64,000 nucleotides of DNA from Cavia porcellus (Eukaryota > Chordata > Mammalia > Rodentia > Caviidae), in contig NW_026947690.1 in the NCBI RefSeq assembly GCF_034190915.1, forward strand, positions 62,001-126,000. The letters are read 5' to 3'. This document shows positions 41,854-56,000 of the stretch, in pieces; within the stretch, counting starts at the first letter, position 1, and the number at the start of each line of letters is the position of its first letter. Made by a program: the position numbers and the translations under genes. The notes under the pieces were generated by a model that saw nothing but the letters and a program-made list of their open reading frames with translations, made no database searches and was not told where the DNA came from.

Positions 41854-43315
41854 TGCCTATCCTAATTCAGACCCTCCGAATCACACCACCCCGTGATGTT
41901 TTTCTCACTCCTAGAAGTGAATGTAATGTAACACACACCCATGCAATGCGCACCACCCCGTGATGTTTTTTCCCACTCCTACTAGTGAATGTAATGTAAC
42001 ACACACCCACACAATGCGCACCACCCCACGATGTTTTTCAGAAACCTATCCTACATTGCCACTGCATGTTCCCTGACCTCCCCATGCTGACCACCCCGCG
42101 GTGCTTTTCTCCATCCTACGTTGCCACTCACTGCCTATCCTAATTCAGACCCTCCGAATCACACCACCCCGTGATGTTTTTATCACTCTTACTAGTGAAT
42201 GTAATGTAACACACACCCATACAATGCCCACCACCCCGCGATATTTTTCAGAAACCTATCGTACATTGCCACTGCATGTTCCCTGACCTCCCCATGCTGA
42301 CCACCCGGCGGTGCTTTTCTCCATCCTACATTGCCACTCACTGCCTATCCAAATTCAGACCCTCCGATTCTCACCACCCCGTGATGTTTTTCTCACTCCT
42401 ACTAGTGAATGTAATGTAACACACACCCATACAATGCGCACCACCCCGCGATGTTTTTCTCACTCCTACTAGTGAATGTAATGTAACACACACCCATACA
42501 ATGCGCACCACCCCGCGATGTTTTTCAGAAACCTATCCTACATTGCCACTGCATGTTCCCTGACTTCCCCATGCTGACCAACCCGCGGTGCTTTTCTCCA
42601 TCCTACATTGCCACTCACTGCCTATCCTAATTCAGACCCTCCGATTCACACCACCCCGTGATGTTTTTCTCACTCCTAGTAGTGAATGTAATGTAACACA
42701 CACCCATACAATGCGCACCACCCCGTGATGTTTTTCTCACTCCTACTAGTGAATGTAATGTAACACACACCCATACAATGCGCACCACCCCGCGATGTTT
42801 TTCAGAAACCTATCTTACATTGCCACTGCATGTTACCTGACCTCCCCATGCTGACCACCCCGCGGTGCTTTTCTCCATCCTACATTGCCACTCACTGCCT
42901 ATCCTAATTCACACCCTCCGATTCACACCACCCCGTGATTTTTTTCTCACTCCTTCTAGTGAATGTAATGTAACACACACCCATACAATGCGCACCACCC
43001 AGCGATGTTTTTAAGAAATCTATCCTGCATTGCCACTGCATGTTCCCTGACCTCCCCATGCTGACCAACCCGCGGTGCTTTTCTCCATCATACATTGCCA
43101 CTCACTGCCTATCCATATTCAGACCCTCCGATTCACACCACCCCGCGATGTTTTTGTCACTCCTACTAGTGAATGTAATATAACACACACCCATAAAATG
43201 CGCACCACCCCGCGATGTTTTTCAGAAACCTATCCTACATTGCCACTGCATGTTCCCTGACCTCCCCATGCTGACCACCCCGCAGTGCTTTTCTCCATCC
43301 TACATTGCCACTCAA
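41854..43315 (+). repeat. 1,462-bp tandem duplication, copy 2
   Basis: This is the apparently identical tandem partner of the preceding block. The left edge of copy 1 reads TCACTGCC where the join reads TCAATGCC, and after copy 2 the sequence reads CCTATTTCAG where the join reads CCTAATTCAG. The join is therefore a hybrid of the two ends, which places the exchange within 41854-41864. Confidence 0.93.
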
Positions 43316-44678
43316 TGCCTATCCTATTTCAGACCCTCCGAATTACACCACCCCATGATGTTTTTCTCACTCCTAGTAGTGAATGTAATGTAACACACAC
43401 CCATACAATGCCCACCACCCCGCGATGTTTTTCAGAAACCTATCCTACATTGCAACTGCATGTTACCTGACCTCACCATGCTGACCACCCCGCGGTGCTT
43501 TTCTCCATCCTACATTGCCACTCACTGCCTATCCTAATTCAGACTCTCCGATTCACACCACCCCGTGATGTTTATCTCACTCCTACTAGTGAATGTAATG
43601 TAACACACACCCATACAATGCGCACCACCCCGCGATATTTTTCAGAAACCTATCCTACATTGCCACTGCATGTTCCCTGACCTCCCCATGCTGACCACCC
43701 CGCGGTGCTTTTCTCAATCTTACATTGCCACTCACAGCCTATCCTAATTGAGACCCTCCGATTCACACCACCCCACGATGTTTTTCTCACTCCTTATAGT
43801 GAATGTAATGTAACACACACCCATACAATGCGCACCACCCCGCGATGTTTTTCAGAAACCTATCCTACATTGCCACTGCATGTTCCCTGACCTCCCCATG
43901 CTGACCACCCCGCGGTGCTTTTCTCCATCCTACATTGCCACTCACTGACTATCCTAATTCAGACCCTCCGATTCACACCACCCCGTGATGTTTTTCTCAC
44001 TCCTACTAGTGAATGTAATGTAACACACACCCAAACAATGCGCACCACCCCACGATGTTTTTCAGAATCCTATCCTACATGGCCACATGCATGATCCCTG
44101 ACCTCCCCATGCTGACCACCCCGCGGTGCTTTTCTCCATCCTACATTGCCACTCACTGCCTATCCTAATTCAGACCCTCCGATTCACACCACCCCGTGAT
44201 GTTTTTCTCACTCCTACTAGTGAATGTAATGTAACACACACCCATACAATGCGCACCACCCCGTGATGTTTTTGTAACTCCTACTAGTGAATGTAATGTA
44301 ACACACACCAATACAATGCGAACCACCCCGCGATGTTTTTCAGAAACCTATTCTACATTGCCACTGCATGTTCCCTGACCTCCCCATGCTGACCACCCCG
44401 CGGTGCTTTTCTCCATCCTACATTGCCACTCACTGCCTATCCTAATACAGACCCTCCGATTCACATCGCCCCGTGATGTTTTTCTCACTCCTACTAGTGA
44501 ATGTAATGTAACACACACCCATATAATGCACACCACCCCGTGATGTTTTTCTCACTCCTACTAGTGTATGTAATGTAACACACACCCATACAATGCGCAC
44601 CACCCCACGATGTTTTTCAGAAACCTTGCTACATTGCCACTGCATGTTCCCTGACCTCCCCATGCTGACCACTCCGCG

Positions 44679-47046
44679 GTGCTTTTCTCCATCCTACATT
44701 GCCACTCACTGCCTATCCTAATTCAGACCCTCCGATTCACACCACCCCGCGATGTTTTTGTCACTCCTACTAGTGAATGTAATATAACACACACCCATAA
44801 AATGCGCACCACCCCGCGATGTTTTTCAGAAACCTATCCTACATTGCCACTGCATGTTCCCTGACCTCCCCATGCTGACCACCCCGCGGTGCTTTTCTCC
44901 ATCCTACATTGCCACTCACTGCCTATCCTAATTCAGACCCTCCGAATCACACCACCCCGTGATGTTTTTCTCACTCCTACTAGTGAATGTAATATAACAC
45001 ACACGCATACATGTCGCAGCACCCCGTGATGTTTTTCAGAAACTATCCTACATTGCCACTGCATGTTCCCTGACCTGCACATGCTGACCACCCCGCGGTG
45101 CTTTTCTCCATCCTACATTGCCACTCACTGCCTATCCTAATTCAGACCCTCCGATTCAGACCACCCCGTGATGTTTTTCTCACTCCTAGTAGTGAATGTA
45201 ATGTAACACACACCCATACAATGCGCACCAACCCGTGATGTTTTTCTCACTCCTACTAGTGAATGTAATGTAACACACACCCATACGATGCGCACCACCC
45301 CGCGATGTTTTTCACAAACCTATCCTACATTGCCACTGCATGTTCCCTGACCTCTCCATGCTGAACACCCCGCAGTGCTTTTCTCCATCCTACATTGCCA
45401 CTCAATGCCTATCCTATTTCAGACCCTCCGAATTACACCACCCCATGATGTTTTTCTCACTCCTACTAGTGAATGTAATGTAACACACACCCATACAATG
45501 CCCACCACCCCGCGATGTTTTTCAGAAACCTATCCTACATTGCCACTGCATGTTACCTGACCTCACCATGCTGACCACCCCGCGGTGCTTTTCTGCAACC
45601 TACATTGCCACTCACTGCCTATCCTAATTCAGACCCTCCGATTCACACCACCCCGTGATGTTTATCTCACTCCTACTAGTGGATGTAATGTAACACACAC
45701 CCATACAATGCGCACCACCCCGCGATATTTTTCAGAAACCTATCCTACATTGCCACTGCATGTTCCCTGACCTCCCCATGCTGACCACCCCTCGGTGCTT
45801 TTCTCAATCCTACATTACCACTCACAGCCTATCCTAAATGAGACCCTCCGATTCACACCACCCCACGATGTTTTTCTCACTCCTTATAGTGAATGTAATG
45901 TAACACACACCCATACAATGCGCACCACCCCGCGATGTTTTTCAGAAACCTATCCTACATTGCCACTGCATGTTCCCTGACCTCCCCATGCTGACCACTC
46001 CGCGGTGCTTTTCTCCATCCTACATTGCCACTCACTGTCTATCCTAATTCAGACCCTCCGATTCACACCACCCCGTGATGTTTTTCTCACTCCTACTAGT
46101 GAATGTAATGTAACACACACCCAAACAATGCGCACCACCCCACGATGTTTTTCAGAATCCTATCCTACATGGCCACATGCATGATCCCTGACCTCCCCAT
46201 GCTGACCACCCCGCGGTGCTTTTCTCCATCCTACATTGCCACTCACTGCCTATCCTAATTCAGACCCTCCGATTCACACCACCCCGTGATGTTTTTCTCA
46301 CTCCTACTAGTGAATGTAATGTAACACACAGGCATACAATGCGCACCACCCAGTGATGTTTTTCTCACTCCTATTAGTGAATGAAATGTAACACAGACCC
46401 ATACAATGCGCATCACCCCACCATGTTTTTCAGAAACCTATCCTACATTGCCACTTCATGTTCCCTGAGCTCCCAATGCTGACCACCCCGCGGTGCTTTT
46501 CTCCACCCTACATTGGGACTCACTGCGTATCCTAATTCAGACCCTCCGATTCACACCACCCCGTGATGTTTTTCTCACTCCTACTAGTGAATGTAATGTA
46601 ACACACACCCATACAATGCGCACCACCCCGTGATGTTTTTCTCACTCCTACTAGTGAATGTAATGTAACACACACCCATACAATGCGCACCAACCCGTGA
46701 TGTTTTTTAGAAACCTATCCTACATAGCCACTGCATGTTCCCTGACCTCCCCATGCTGACCACCGCGCGGTGCTTTTCTCCATCCTACATTGCCACTCAC
46801 TGCCTATCCTAATACAGACCCTCCAATTCACACCACCCCGTGATGTTTTTCTCACTCCTACTAGTGAATGTAATGTAACACACACCCATACAATGCGCAC
46901 CACCCCGTGATGTTTTTCTCACTCCTACTAGTGAATGTAATGTAACACACACCCATACAATGCGCACCACCCAGCGATGTTTTTCAGAAACCTATCCTAC
47001 ATTGCCACTGCATGTTCCCTGACCTCCCCATGCTGACCACCCCGCG
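44679..47046 (+). repeat. 2,368-bp ten-cycle higher-order repeat, copy 1
   Basis: Measured from the GTGCTTTT at the end of each B unit, the cycles are 210, 209, 277, 210, 210, 210, 211, 277, 277 and 277 bp, totalling 2,368. Each cycle has its own variants in order, for example GTCACTCC/CATAAAATG, ACATGTCGC, CATACGATG, TCAATGCCTATCCTATTTC, GTTTATCTCAC, CTCAATCC/CACAGCC, the 71-bp B unit, CACCCTACATTGGGAC and TACATAGCC. This is a true multi-unit higher-order repeat rather than a simple tandem. Confidence 0.92.
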
Positions 47047-49414
47047 GTGCTTTTCTCCATCCTACATTGCCACTCACTGCCTATCCTAATTCAGACCCTC
47101 CGATTCACACCACCCCGCGATGTTTTTGTCACTCCTACTAGTGAATGTAATATAACACACACCCATAAAATGCGCACCACCCCGCGATGTTTTTCAGAAA
47201 CCTATCCTACATTGCCACTGCATGTTCCCTGACCTCCCCATGCTGACCACCCCGCGGTGCTTTTCTCCATCCTACATTGCCACTCACTGCCTATCCTAAT
47301 TCAGACCCTCCGAATCACATCACCCCGTGATGTTTTTCTCACTCCTACTAGTGAATGTAATATAACACACACGCATACATGTCGCAGCACCCCGTGATGT
47401 TTTTCAGAAACTATCCTAAATTGCCACTGCATGTTCCCTGACCTGCACATGCTGACCACCCCGCGGTGCTTTTCTCCATCCTACTTTGCCACTCACTGCC
47501 TATCCTAATTCAGACCCTCCGATTCAGACCACCCCGTGATGTTTTTCTCACTCCTAGTAGTGAATGTAATGTAACACACACACATACAATGCGCACCAAC
47601 CCGTGATGTTTTTCTCACTCCTACTAGTGAATGTAATGTAACACACACCCATACGATGTGCACCACCCCGCGATGTTTTTCAGAAACCTATCCTACATTG
47701 CCACTGCATGTTCCCTGACCTCCCCATGCTGAACACCCCGCAGTGCTTTTCTCCATCCTACATTGCCACTCAATGCCTATCCTATTTCAGACCCTCCGAA
47801 TTACACCACCCCATGATGTTTTTCTCACTCCTACTAGTGAATGTAATGTAACACACACCCATACAATGCCCACCACCCCGCGATATTTTTCAGAAACCTA
47901 TCCTACATTGCCACTGCATGTTACCTGACCTCACCATGCTGACCACCCCGCGGTGCTTTTCTCCAACCTCCATTGCCACTCACTGCCTATCCTAATTCAG
48001 ACCCTCCGATTCACACCACCCCGTGATGTTTATCTCACTCCTACTAGTGAATGTAATGTAACACACACCCATACAATGCGCACCACCCCGCGATATTTTT
48101 CAGAAACCTATCCTACATTGCCACAGCATGTTCCCCGACCTCCCCATGCTGACCACCCCGCGGTGCTTTTCTCAATCCTACATTGCCACTCACAGCCTAT
48201 CCTAAATGAAACCCTCCGAATCACACCACCCCACGATGTTTTTCTCACTCCTTATAGTGAATGTAATGTAACACACACCCATACAATGCGCACCACCCCG
48301 CGATGTTTTTCAGAAACCTATCCTACATTGCCACTGCATGTTCCCTGACCTCCCCATGCTGACCACTCCGCGGTGCTTTTCTCCATCCTACATTGCCACT
48401 CACTGACTATCCTAATTCAGACCCTCCGATTCACACCACCCCGTGATGTTTTTCTCACTCCTACTAGTGAATGTAATGTAACACACACCCAAACAATGCG
48501 CACCACCCCACGATGTTTTTCAGAATCCTATCCTACATGGCCACATGCATGATCCCTGACCTCCCCATGCTGACCACCCCGCGGTGCTTTTCTCCATCCT
48601 ACATTGCCACTCACTGCCTATCCTAATTCAGACCCTCCGATTCACACCACCCCGTGATGTTTTTCTCACTCCTACTAGTGAATGTAATGTAACACACAGC
48701 CATACATTGCGCACCACCCCGTGATGTTTTTCTCACTCCTATTAGTGAATGAAATGTAACACACACCCATACAATGCGCATCACCCCACTATGTTTTTCA
48801 GAAACCTATCCTACATTGCCACTTCATGTTCCCTGAGCTCCCCATGCTGACCACCCCGCGGTGCTTTTCTCCACCCTAAATTGGGACTCACTGCGTATCC
48901 TAATTCAGACCCTCCGATTCACACCACCCCGTGATGTTTTTCTCACTCCTACTAGTGAATGTAATGTAACACACACCCATACAATGCGCACCACCCCGTG
49001 ATGTTTTTCTCACTCCTACTAGTGAATGTAATGTAACACACACCCATACAATGCGCACCAACCCGTGATGTTTTTTAGAAACCTATCCTACATAGCCACT
49101 GCATGTTCCCTGACCTCCTCATGCTGACCACCGCGCGGTGCTTTTCTCCATCCTACATTGCCACTCACTGCCTATCCTAATACAGACCCTCCGATTCACA
49201 CCACCACGTGATGTTTTTCTCACTCCTACTAGTGAATGTAATGTAACACACACCCATACAATGCGCACCACCCCGTGATGTTTTTCTCACTCCTACTAGT
49301 GAATGTAATGTAACACACACCCATACAATGCGCACCACCCAGCGATGTTTTTCAGAAACCTATCCTACATTGCCACTGCATGTTCCCTGACCTCCCCATG
49401 CTGACCACCCCGCG
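47047..49414 (+). repeat. 2,368-bp ten-cycle higher-order repeat, copy 2
   Basis: This copy directly follows copy 1 with the same ten cycle lengths and variant order. It differs at scattered sites, for example CCTCCATTGCC versus CCTACATTGCC near 47.97 kb, TTCCCCGACC versus TTCCCTGACC near 48.13 kb, and CATACATTGCG near 48.70 kb. A third copy begins at 49415 but leaves the pattern after its second cycle, near 49834. Confidence 0.92.
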
Positions 49415-50029
49415 GTGCTTTTCTCCATCCTACATTGCCACTCACTGCCTATCCTAATTCAGACCCTCCGATTCACACCACCCCGCGATGTTTTTGTCAC
49501 TCCTACTAGTGAATGTAATATAACACACACCCATAAAATGCGCACCGCCCCGCGATTTTTTTCAGAAACCTATCCTACATTGCCACTGCATGTTCCCTGA
49601 CCTCCCCATGCTGACCACCCCGCGGTGCTTTTCTCCATCCTACATTGCCACTCACTGCCTATCCTAATTCAGACCCTCCGAATCACACCACCCCGTGATG
49701 TTTTTCTCACTCTTACTAGTGAATGTAATATAACACACACGCATACATGTCGCAACACCCCGTGATGTTTTTCAGAAACTATCCTACATTGCCACTGGAT
49801 GTTCCCTGGCCTGCCCATGCTGACCACCCCGTGGTGCTTTTCTCCATCCTACATTGCCACTCACTGCCTATCCTAATTCAGACCCTCCGATTCACACCAC
49901 CCCGTGATGTTTTTCTCACTCCTACTAGTGAATGTAATGTAACACACACCCAAACAATGCGCACCACCCCACGATGTTTTTCAGAATCCTATCCTACATG
50001 GCCACATGCATGATCCCTGACCTCCCCAT

Positions 50030-53000
50030 GCTGACCACCCCGCGGTGCTTTTCTCCATCCTACATTGCCACTCACTGCCTATCCTAATTCAGACCCTCCG
50101 ATTCACACCACCCCGTGATGTTTTTCTCATTCCTACTAGTGAATGTAATGTAACACACACCCATACAATGCGCACCACCCCGTGATGTTTTTCTCACTCC
50201 TATTAGTGAATGAAATGTAACACACACCCATACAATGCGCACCACCCCGCCATGTTTTTCAGAAACCTATCCTACATTGCCACTGCATGTTCCCTGAGCT
50301 CCCCATGCTGACCACCCCGCGGTGCTTTTCTCCAACCTACATTGCGACTCACTGCGTATCCTAATTCAGACCCTCCGATTCACACCACCCCGTGATGTTT
50401 TTCTGACTCCTACTAGTGAATGTAATGTAACACACACCCATACAATGCGCACCACCCCGTGATGTTTTTCTCACTCCTACTAGTGAATGTAATGTAACAC
50501 ATACACCCATACAATGCGCACCAACCCGTGATGTTTTTTAGAAACCTATCCTACATAGCCACTGCATGTTCCCTGACCTCCCCATGCTGACCACCGCGCG
50601 GTGCTTTTCTCCATCCTACATTGCCACTCACTGCCTATCCTAATTCAGACCCTCCGAATCACACCACCCCGTGATGTTTTTCTCACTCCTAGTAGTGAAT
50701 GTAATGTAACACACACCCATGCAATGCGCACCACCCCGTGATGTTTTTTCCCACTCCTACTAGTGAATGTAATGTAACACACACCCACACAATGCGCACC
50801 ACCCCACGATGTTTTTCAGAAACCTATCCTACATTGCCACTGCATGTTCCCTGACCTCCCCATGCTGACCACCCCGCGGTGCTTTTCTCCATCCTACATT
50901 GCCACTCACTGCCTATCCTAATTCAGACCCTCCGAATCACACCACCCCGTGATGTTTTTATCACTCTTACTAGTGAATGTAATGTAACACACACCCATAC
51001 AATGCGCAGCACCCCGCGATGTTTTTCAGAAACCTATCGTACATTGCCACTGCATGTTCCCTGACCTCCCCATGCTGACCACCCGGCGGTGCTTTTCTCC
51101 ATCCTACATTGCCACTCACTGCCTATCCAAATTCAGACCCTCCGATTCTCACCACCCCGTGATGTTTTTCTCACTCCTACTAGTGAATGTAATGTAACAC
51201 ACACCCATACAATGCGCACCACCCCGCGATGTTTTTCTCACTCCTACTAGTGAATGTAATGTAACACACACCCATACAATGCGCACCACCCCGCGATGTT
51301 TTTCAGAAACCTATCCTACATTGCCACTGCATGTTACCTGACCTCCCCATGCTGACCACCCCGCGGTGCTTTTCTCCATCCTACATTGCCACTCACTGCC
51401 TATCCTAATTCACACCCTCCGATTCACACCACCCCGTGATGTTTTTCTCACTCCTTCTAGTGAATGTAATGTAACACACACCCATACAATGCGCACCACC
51501 CCGCGATGTTTTTAAGAAATCTATCCTGCATTGCCACTGCATGTTCCCTGACCTCCCCATGCTGACCAACCCGCGGTGCTTTTCTCCATCCTACATTGCC
51601 ACTCACTGCCTATCCATATTCAGACCGTCCGAATCACACCACCCCGTGATGTTTTTCTCACTCCTACTAGTGAATGTAATGTAACACAAAACCGTACAAT
51701 GCGCACCACCCCGCGATGTTTTTCAGAAACCTATCCTACATTGCCACAGCATGTTCCCTGACATTCCCAGGCTGACCACCACGTGGTGCTTTTCTCCATC
51801 CAAATTGCCACTCACTGCCTATCCTAATTCAGACCCTCCGATTCACACACCTCGTGATGTTTTTCTCACTCCTACTAGTGAATGTAATGTAACACACACC
51901 CATACAATGCGCACCACCCCGTGATGTTTTTCTCACTCCTACTAGTGAATGTAATGTAACACACACCCATACAATGCGCACCAACCCGTGATTTTTTTTA
52001 GAAACCTATCCTACATAGCCACTGCATGTTCCCTGACCTCCCCATGCTGACCACCGCGCGGTGCTTTTCTCCATCCTACATTGCCACTCACTGCCGATCC
52101 TAATTCAGACCCTCCGAATCACACCACCCCGTGATGTTTTTCTCACTCCTAGTAGTGAATGTAATGTAACACACACCCATGCAATGCGCACCACCCCGTG
52201 ATGTTTTTCCCACTCCTACTAGTGAATGTAATGTAACACACACCCACACAATGCGCACCACCCCACGATGTTTTTCAGAAACCTATCCTACATTGCCACT
52301 GCATGTTCCCTGACCTCCCCATGCTGACCACCCCGCGGTGCTTTTCTCCATCCTACATTGCCACTCACTGCCTATCCTAATTCAGACCCTGCGAATCACA
52401 CCACCCCGTGATGTTTTTATCACTCTTACTAGTGAATGTAATTTAACACACTCCCATACAATGCCCACCACCCCGCGATGTTTTTCAGAAACCTATCCTA
52501 CATTGCCACTGCATGTTCCCTGACCTCCCCATGCTGACCACCCGGCGGTGCTTTTCTCCATCCTACATTGCCACTCACTGCCTATCCAAATTCAGACCCT
52601 CCGATTCTCACCACCCCGTGATGTTTTTCTCACTCCTACTAGTGAATATAATGTAACACACACCCATACAATGCGCACCACCCCGCGATGTTTTTCTCAC
52701 TCCTACTAGTGAATGTAATGTAACACACACCCATACAATGCGCACCACCCCGCGATGTTTTTCAGAAACCTATCCTACATTACCACTGCATGTTCCCTGA
52801 CTTCCCCATGCTGACCAACCCGCGGTGCTTTTCTCCATCCTACATTGCCACTCACTGCCTATCCTAATTCAGACCCACCGATTCACACCACCCCGTGATG
52901 TTTTTCTCACTCCTAGTAGTGAATGTAATGTAACACACACCCATACAATGCGCACCACCCCGTGATGTTTTTCTCACTCCTACTAGTGAATGTAATGTAA

Positions 53001-56000
53001 CACACACCCATACAATGCGCACCACCCCGCGATGTTTTTCAGAAACCTATCCTACATTGCCACTGCATGTTACCTGACCTCCCCATGCTGACCACCCCAC
53101 GGTGCTTTTCTCCATCCTACATTGCCACTCACTGCCTATCCTAATTCAGACCCACCGATTCACACCACCCCGTGATGTTTTTCTCACTCCTACTAGTGAA
53201 TGTAATGTAACACACACCCGTACAATGCGCATCACCCCGCGATGTTTTTCAGAAACCTATCCTACATTGCCACCGCATGTTCCCTGACATTCCCAGGCTG
53301 ACCACCACGTGGTGCTTTTCTCCATCCAAATTGCCACTCACAGCCTATCCTAATTCAGAGCCTCGGATTCTCACCACCCCGTGATGTTTTTCTCACTCCT
53401 ACTAGTGAATGTAATGTAACACACACCCATACAATGCGCTCCACCCCGTGATGTTTTTCTCACTCCTACTAATGAATGTAGTGTAACACACCCATACAAT
53501 GCGCACCACCCCGCGATGTTTTTCAGAAACCTATCCTACTTTGCCACTGCATGTTCCCTGACCTCCCCATGCTGACCACCCCGCGGTGCTTTTCTCCATC
53601 CTACGTTGCCACTCACTGCCTATCCTAATTCAGACCCTCCGATTCACACACCACGTGATGTTTTTCTCACTCCTACTAGTGAATGCAATGTAACACACAC
53701 CCATACAATGCGCACCACCCCATGATGTTTTTCTCACTCCTATTAGTGAATGAAATGTAACACACACCCATACAATGCGCACCACCCCGCGATGTTTTTC
53801 AGAAACCTATCCTACATTGCCACTGCATGTTCCCTGACCTCCCCATGCTGACCACCCCGCGGTGCTTTTCTCCATCCTACATTGCGACTCAATGCGTATC
53901 CTAATTCAGACCCTCCGATTCACACCACCCCGTGATGTTTTTCTCACTCCTACTAGTGAATGTAATGTAACACACACCCATACAATGCGCACCACCCCGT
54001 GATGTTTTTCTCACTCCTACTAGTGAATGTAATGTAACACACACCCATACAATGCGCACAACCCCGCGATGTTTTTCAGAAACCTATCCTACATTGCCAC
54101 TGCATGTTACCTGACCTCCCCATGCTGACCACCCCACGGTGCTTTTCTCCATCCTACATTGTCACTCACTGCCTATCCTAATTTACACCCTCCGATTCAC
54201 ACCACCTCGTGATTTTTTCATCACTCCTTCTAGTGAATGTAATGTAACACACATCCATACAATGCGCACCACCCCGCGATGTTTTTAAAAAACCTATCCT
54301 ACATTGCCACTGCATGTTCCCTGACCTCCCCATGCTGACCACCCCGCGGTGCTTTTCTCCATCCTACATTGCCACTCACTGCCTATCCTAATTCAGACCC
54401 TCCGAATCACACCACCCCGTGATGTTTTTCTCACTCCTACTAGTGAATGTAATGTAACACACACCCGTACAATGCGCACCACCCCGCGATGTTTTTCAGA
54501 AACCTATCCTACATTGCCACACCATGTTCCCTGACATGCCCAGTCTGACCACCACGTGGTGCTTTTCTCCATCCTACATTGCCACTCACAGCCTATCCTA
54601 ATTCAGAGCCTCCGATTCTCACCACCCCGTGATGTTTTTCTCACTCCTACTAGTGAATGTAATGTAACACACACCCATACAATGCGCTCCACCCCGTGAT
54701 GTTTTTCTCACTCCTACTAGTGAATGTAGTGTAACACACCCATACAATGCGCACCACCCCGCGATGTTTTTCAGAAACCTATCCTACTTTGCCACTGCAT
54801 GTTCCCTGACCTCCCCATGCTGACCACCCCGCGGTGCTTTTCTCCATCCTACATTGCCACTCACTGCCTATCCTAATTTAGACACTGCGATTCACACCAC
54901 CCCGTGATGTTTTTCTCACTCCTACTAGTGAATGTAATGTAACACACACCCATACAATGCGCACCACCCCGTGATTTTTTTCTCACTCCTACTAGTGAAT
55001 GTAATGTAACACACACCCATAAAATGCGCACCACCCCTCGATGTTTTTCAGAAACCTATCCTACATTGCCACTGCATGTTCCCTGACCTCCCCATGCTGA
55101 CCACCCCGCGGTGCTTTTCTCCATCCTACATTGCCACTCACTGCCTATCCTAATTCAGACCCTCCGATTCAGACCACCCCGTGATGTTTTTCTCACTCCT
55201 ACTAGTGAATGTAATGTAACACACACCCATACAATGCGCACCAACCCGTGATGTTTTTCTCACTCCTACTAGTGAATGTAATGTAACACACAACCATACA
55301 ATTCACACCACCCCGCGATGTTTTTCAGAAACCTATCCTACATTGCCACTGCATGTTCCCTGACCTCCACATTCTGACCACCCCGCGGTGCTTTTCTCCA
55401 TCCTACATTGCCACTCACTGCCTATCCTAATTCAGACCCTATGAATCACACCACCCCGTGATGTTTTTCTCACTCCTACTAGTGAATGTAATATAACACA
55501 CACGCATACAATGCGCACCACCCCGTGATATTTTTCAGAAACTATCCTACATTGCCTCTGCATGTTCCCTGACCAGCCCATGCTGACCACCACGCGGTGC
55601 TTTTCTCCATCTTACATTGCCACTCACCGCATATCCTAATTCAGACCCTCCGATTCACACCACCCCGTGATCTTTTTCTCACTCCTACTAGTGAATGTAA
55701 TGTAACACACACCCATACAATGCGCACCACCCCGCGATGTTTTTCAGAAACCTATCCTACATTGCCACTGCATGTTCCCTGACTTCCCCATGCTGACCAA
55801 CCCGCGGTGCTTTTCTCCATTCTACATTGCCACTCAGTGCCTATCCTAATTCAGACCCTCCGATTCACACCACCCCGTGATGTTTTTCTCACTCCTAGTA
55901 GTGAATGTAATGTAACACACACCCATACAATGCGCACCACCCCGTGGTGTTTTTCTCACTCCTACTAGTGAATGTAATGTAACACACACCCATACGATGC

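Larger units (their letters stand above)
33810..50030 (+). repeat. Domain 4: 2,368-bp, 1,462-bp and 631-bp higher-order repeats
   Basis: This is the most regularly ordered part of the window. It contains the 631-bp tandem pair (33810-35071), a 2,158-bp version (36532-38689) and two adjacent complete copies (44679-49414) of a ten-cycle repeat, and a 1,462-bp tandem duplication (40392-43315). Characteristic variants are GATGTTTTTGTCACTCC with TAATATAAC and CATAAAATGCGC, ACACGCATACATGTCGC, CTCCTTATAGTGAATG and CCAAACAATG followed by CCACATGCATGATCC. No gene is present. Confidence 0.8.

Noticed and set aside
40361..43315. The 1,462-bp, 697-bp and 2,368-bp tandem copies as pure assembly duplications.
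   Set aside because: The 697-bp and 2,368-bp copies differ at scattered sites and have relatives elsewhere, so they are real. The 1,462-bp pair appears identical and cannot be cleared by sequence alone, but its hybrid join fits unequal exchange; it is reported with that caveat.
47953..48348. A longer open frame of 131 codons, and a similar 116-codon one at 23173-23523.
   Set aside because: Each spans two cycles only because a point change removed the usual TGA in B (TTCCCCGACC near 48.13 kb; GGTTCCGGAAC near 23.35 kb). There is no start context, domain or conservation beyond the repeat.
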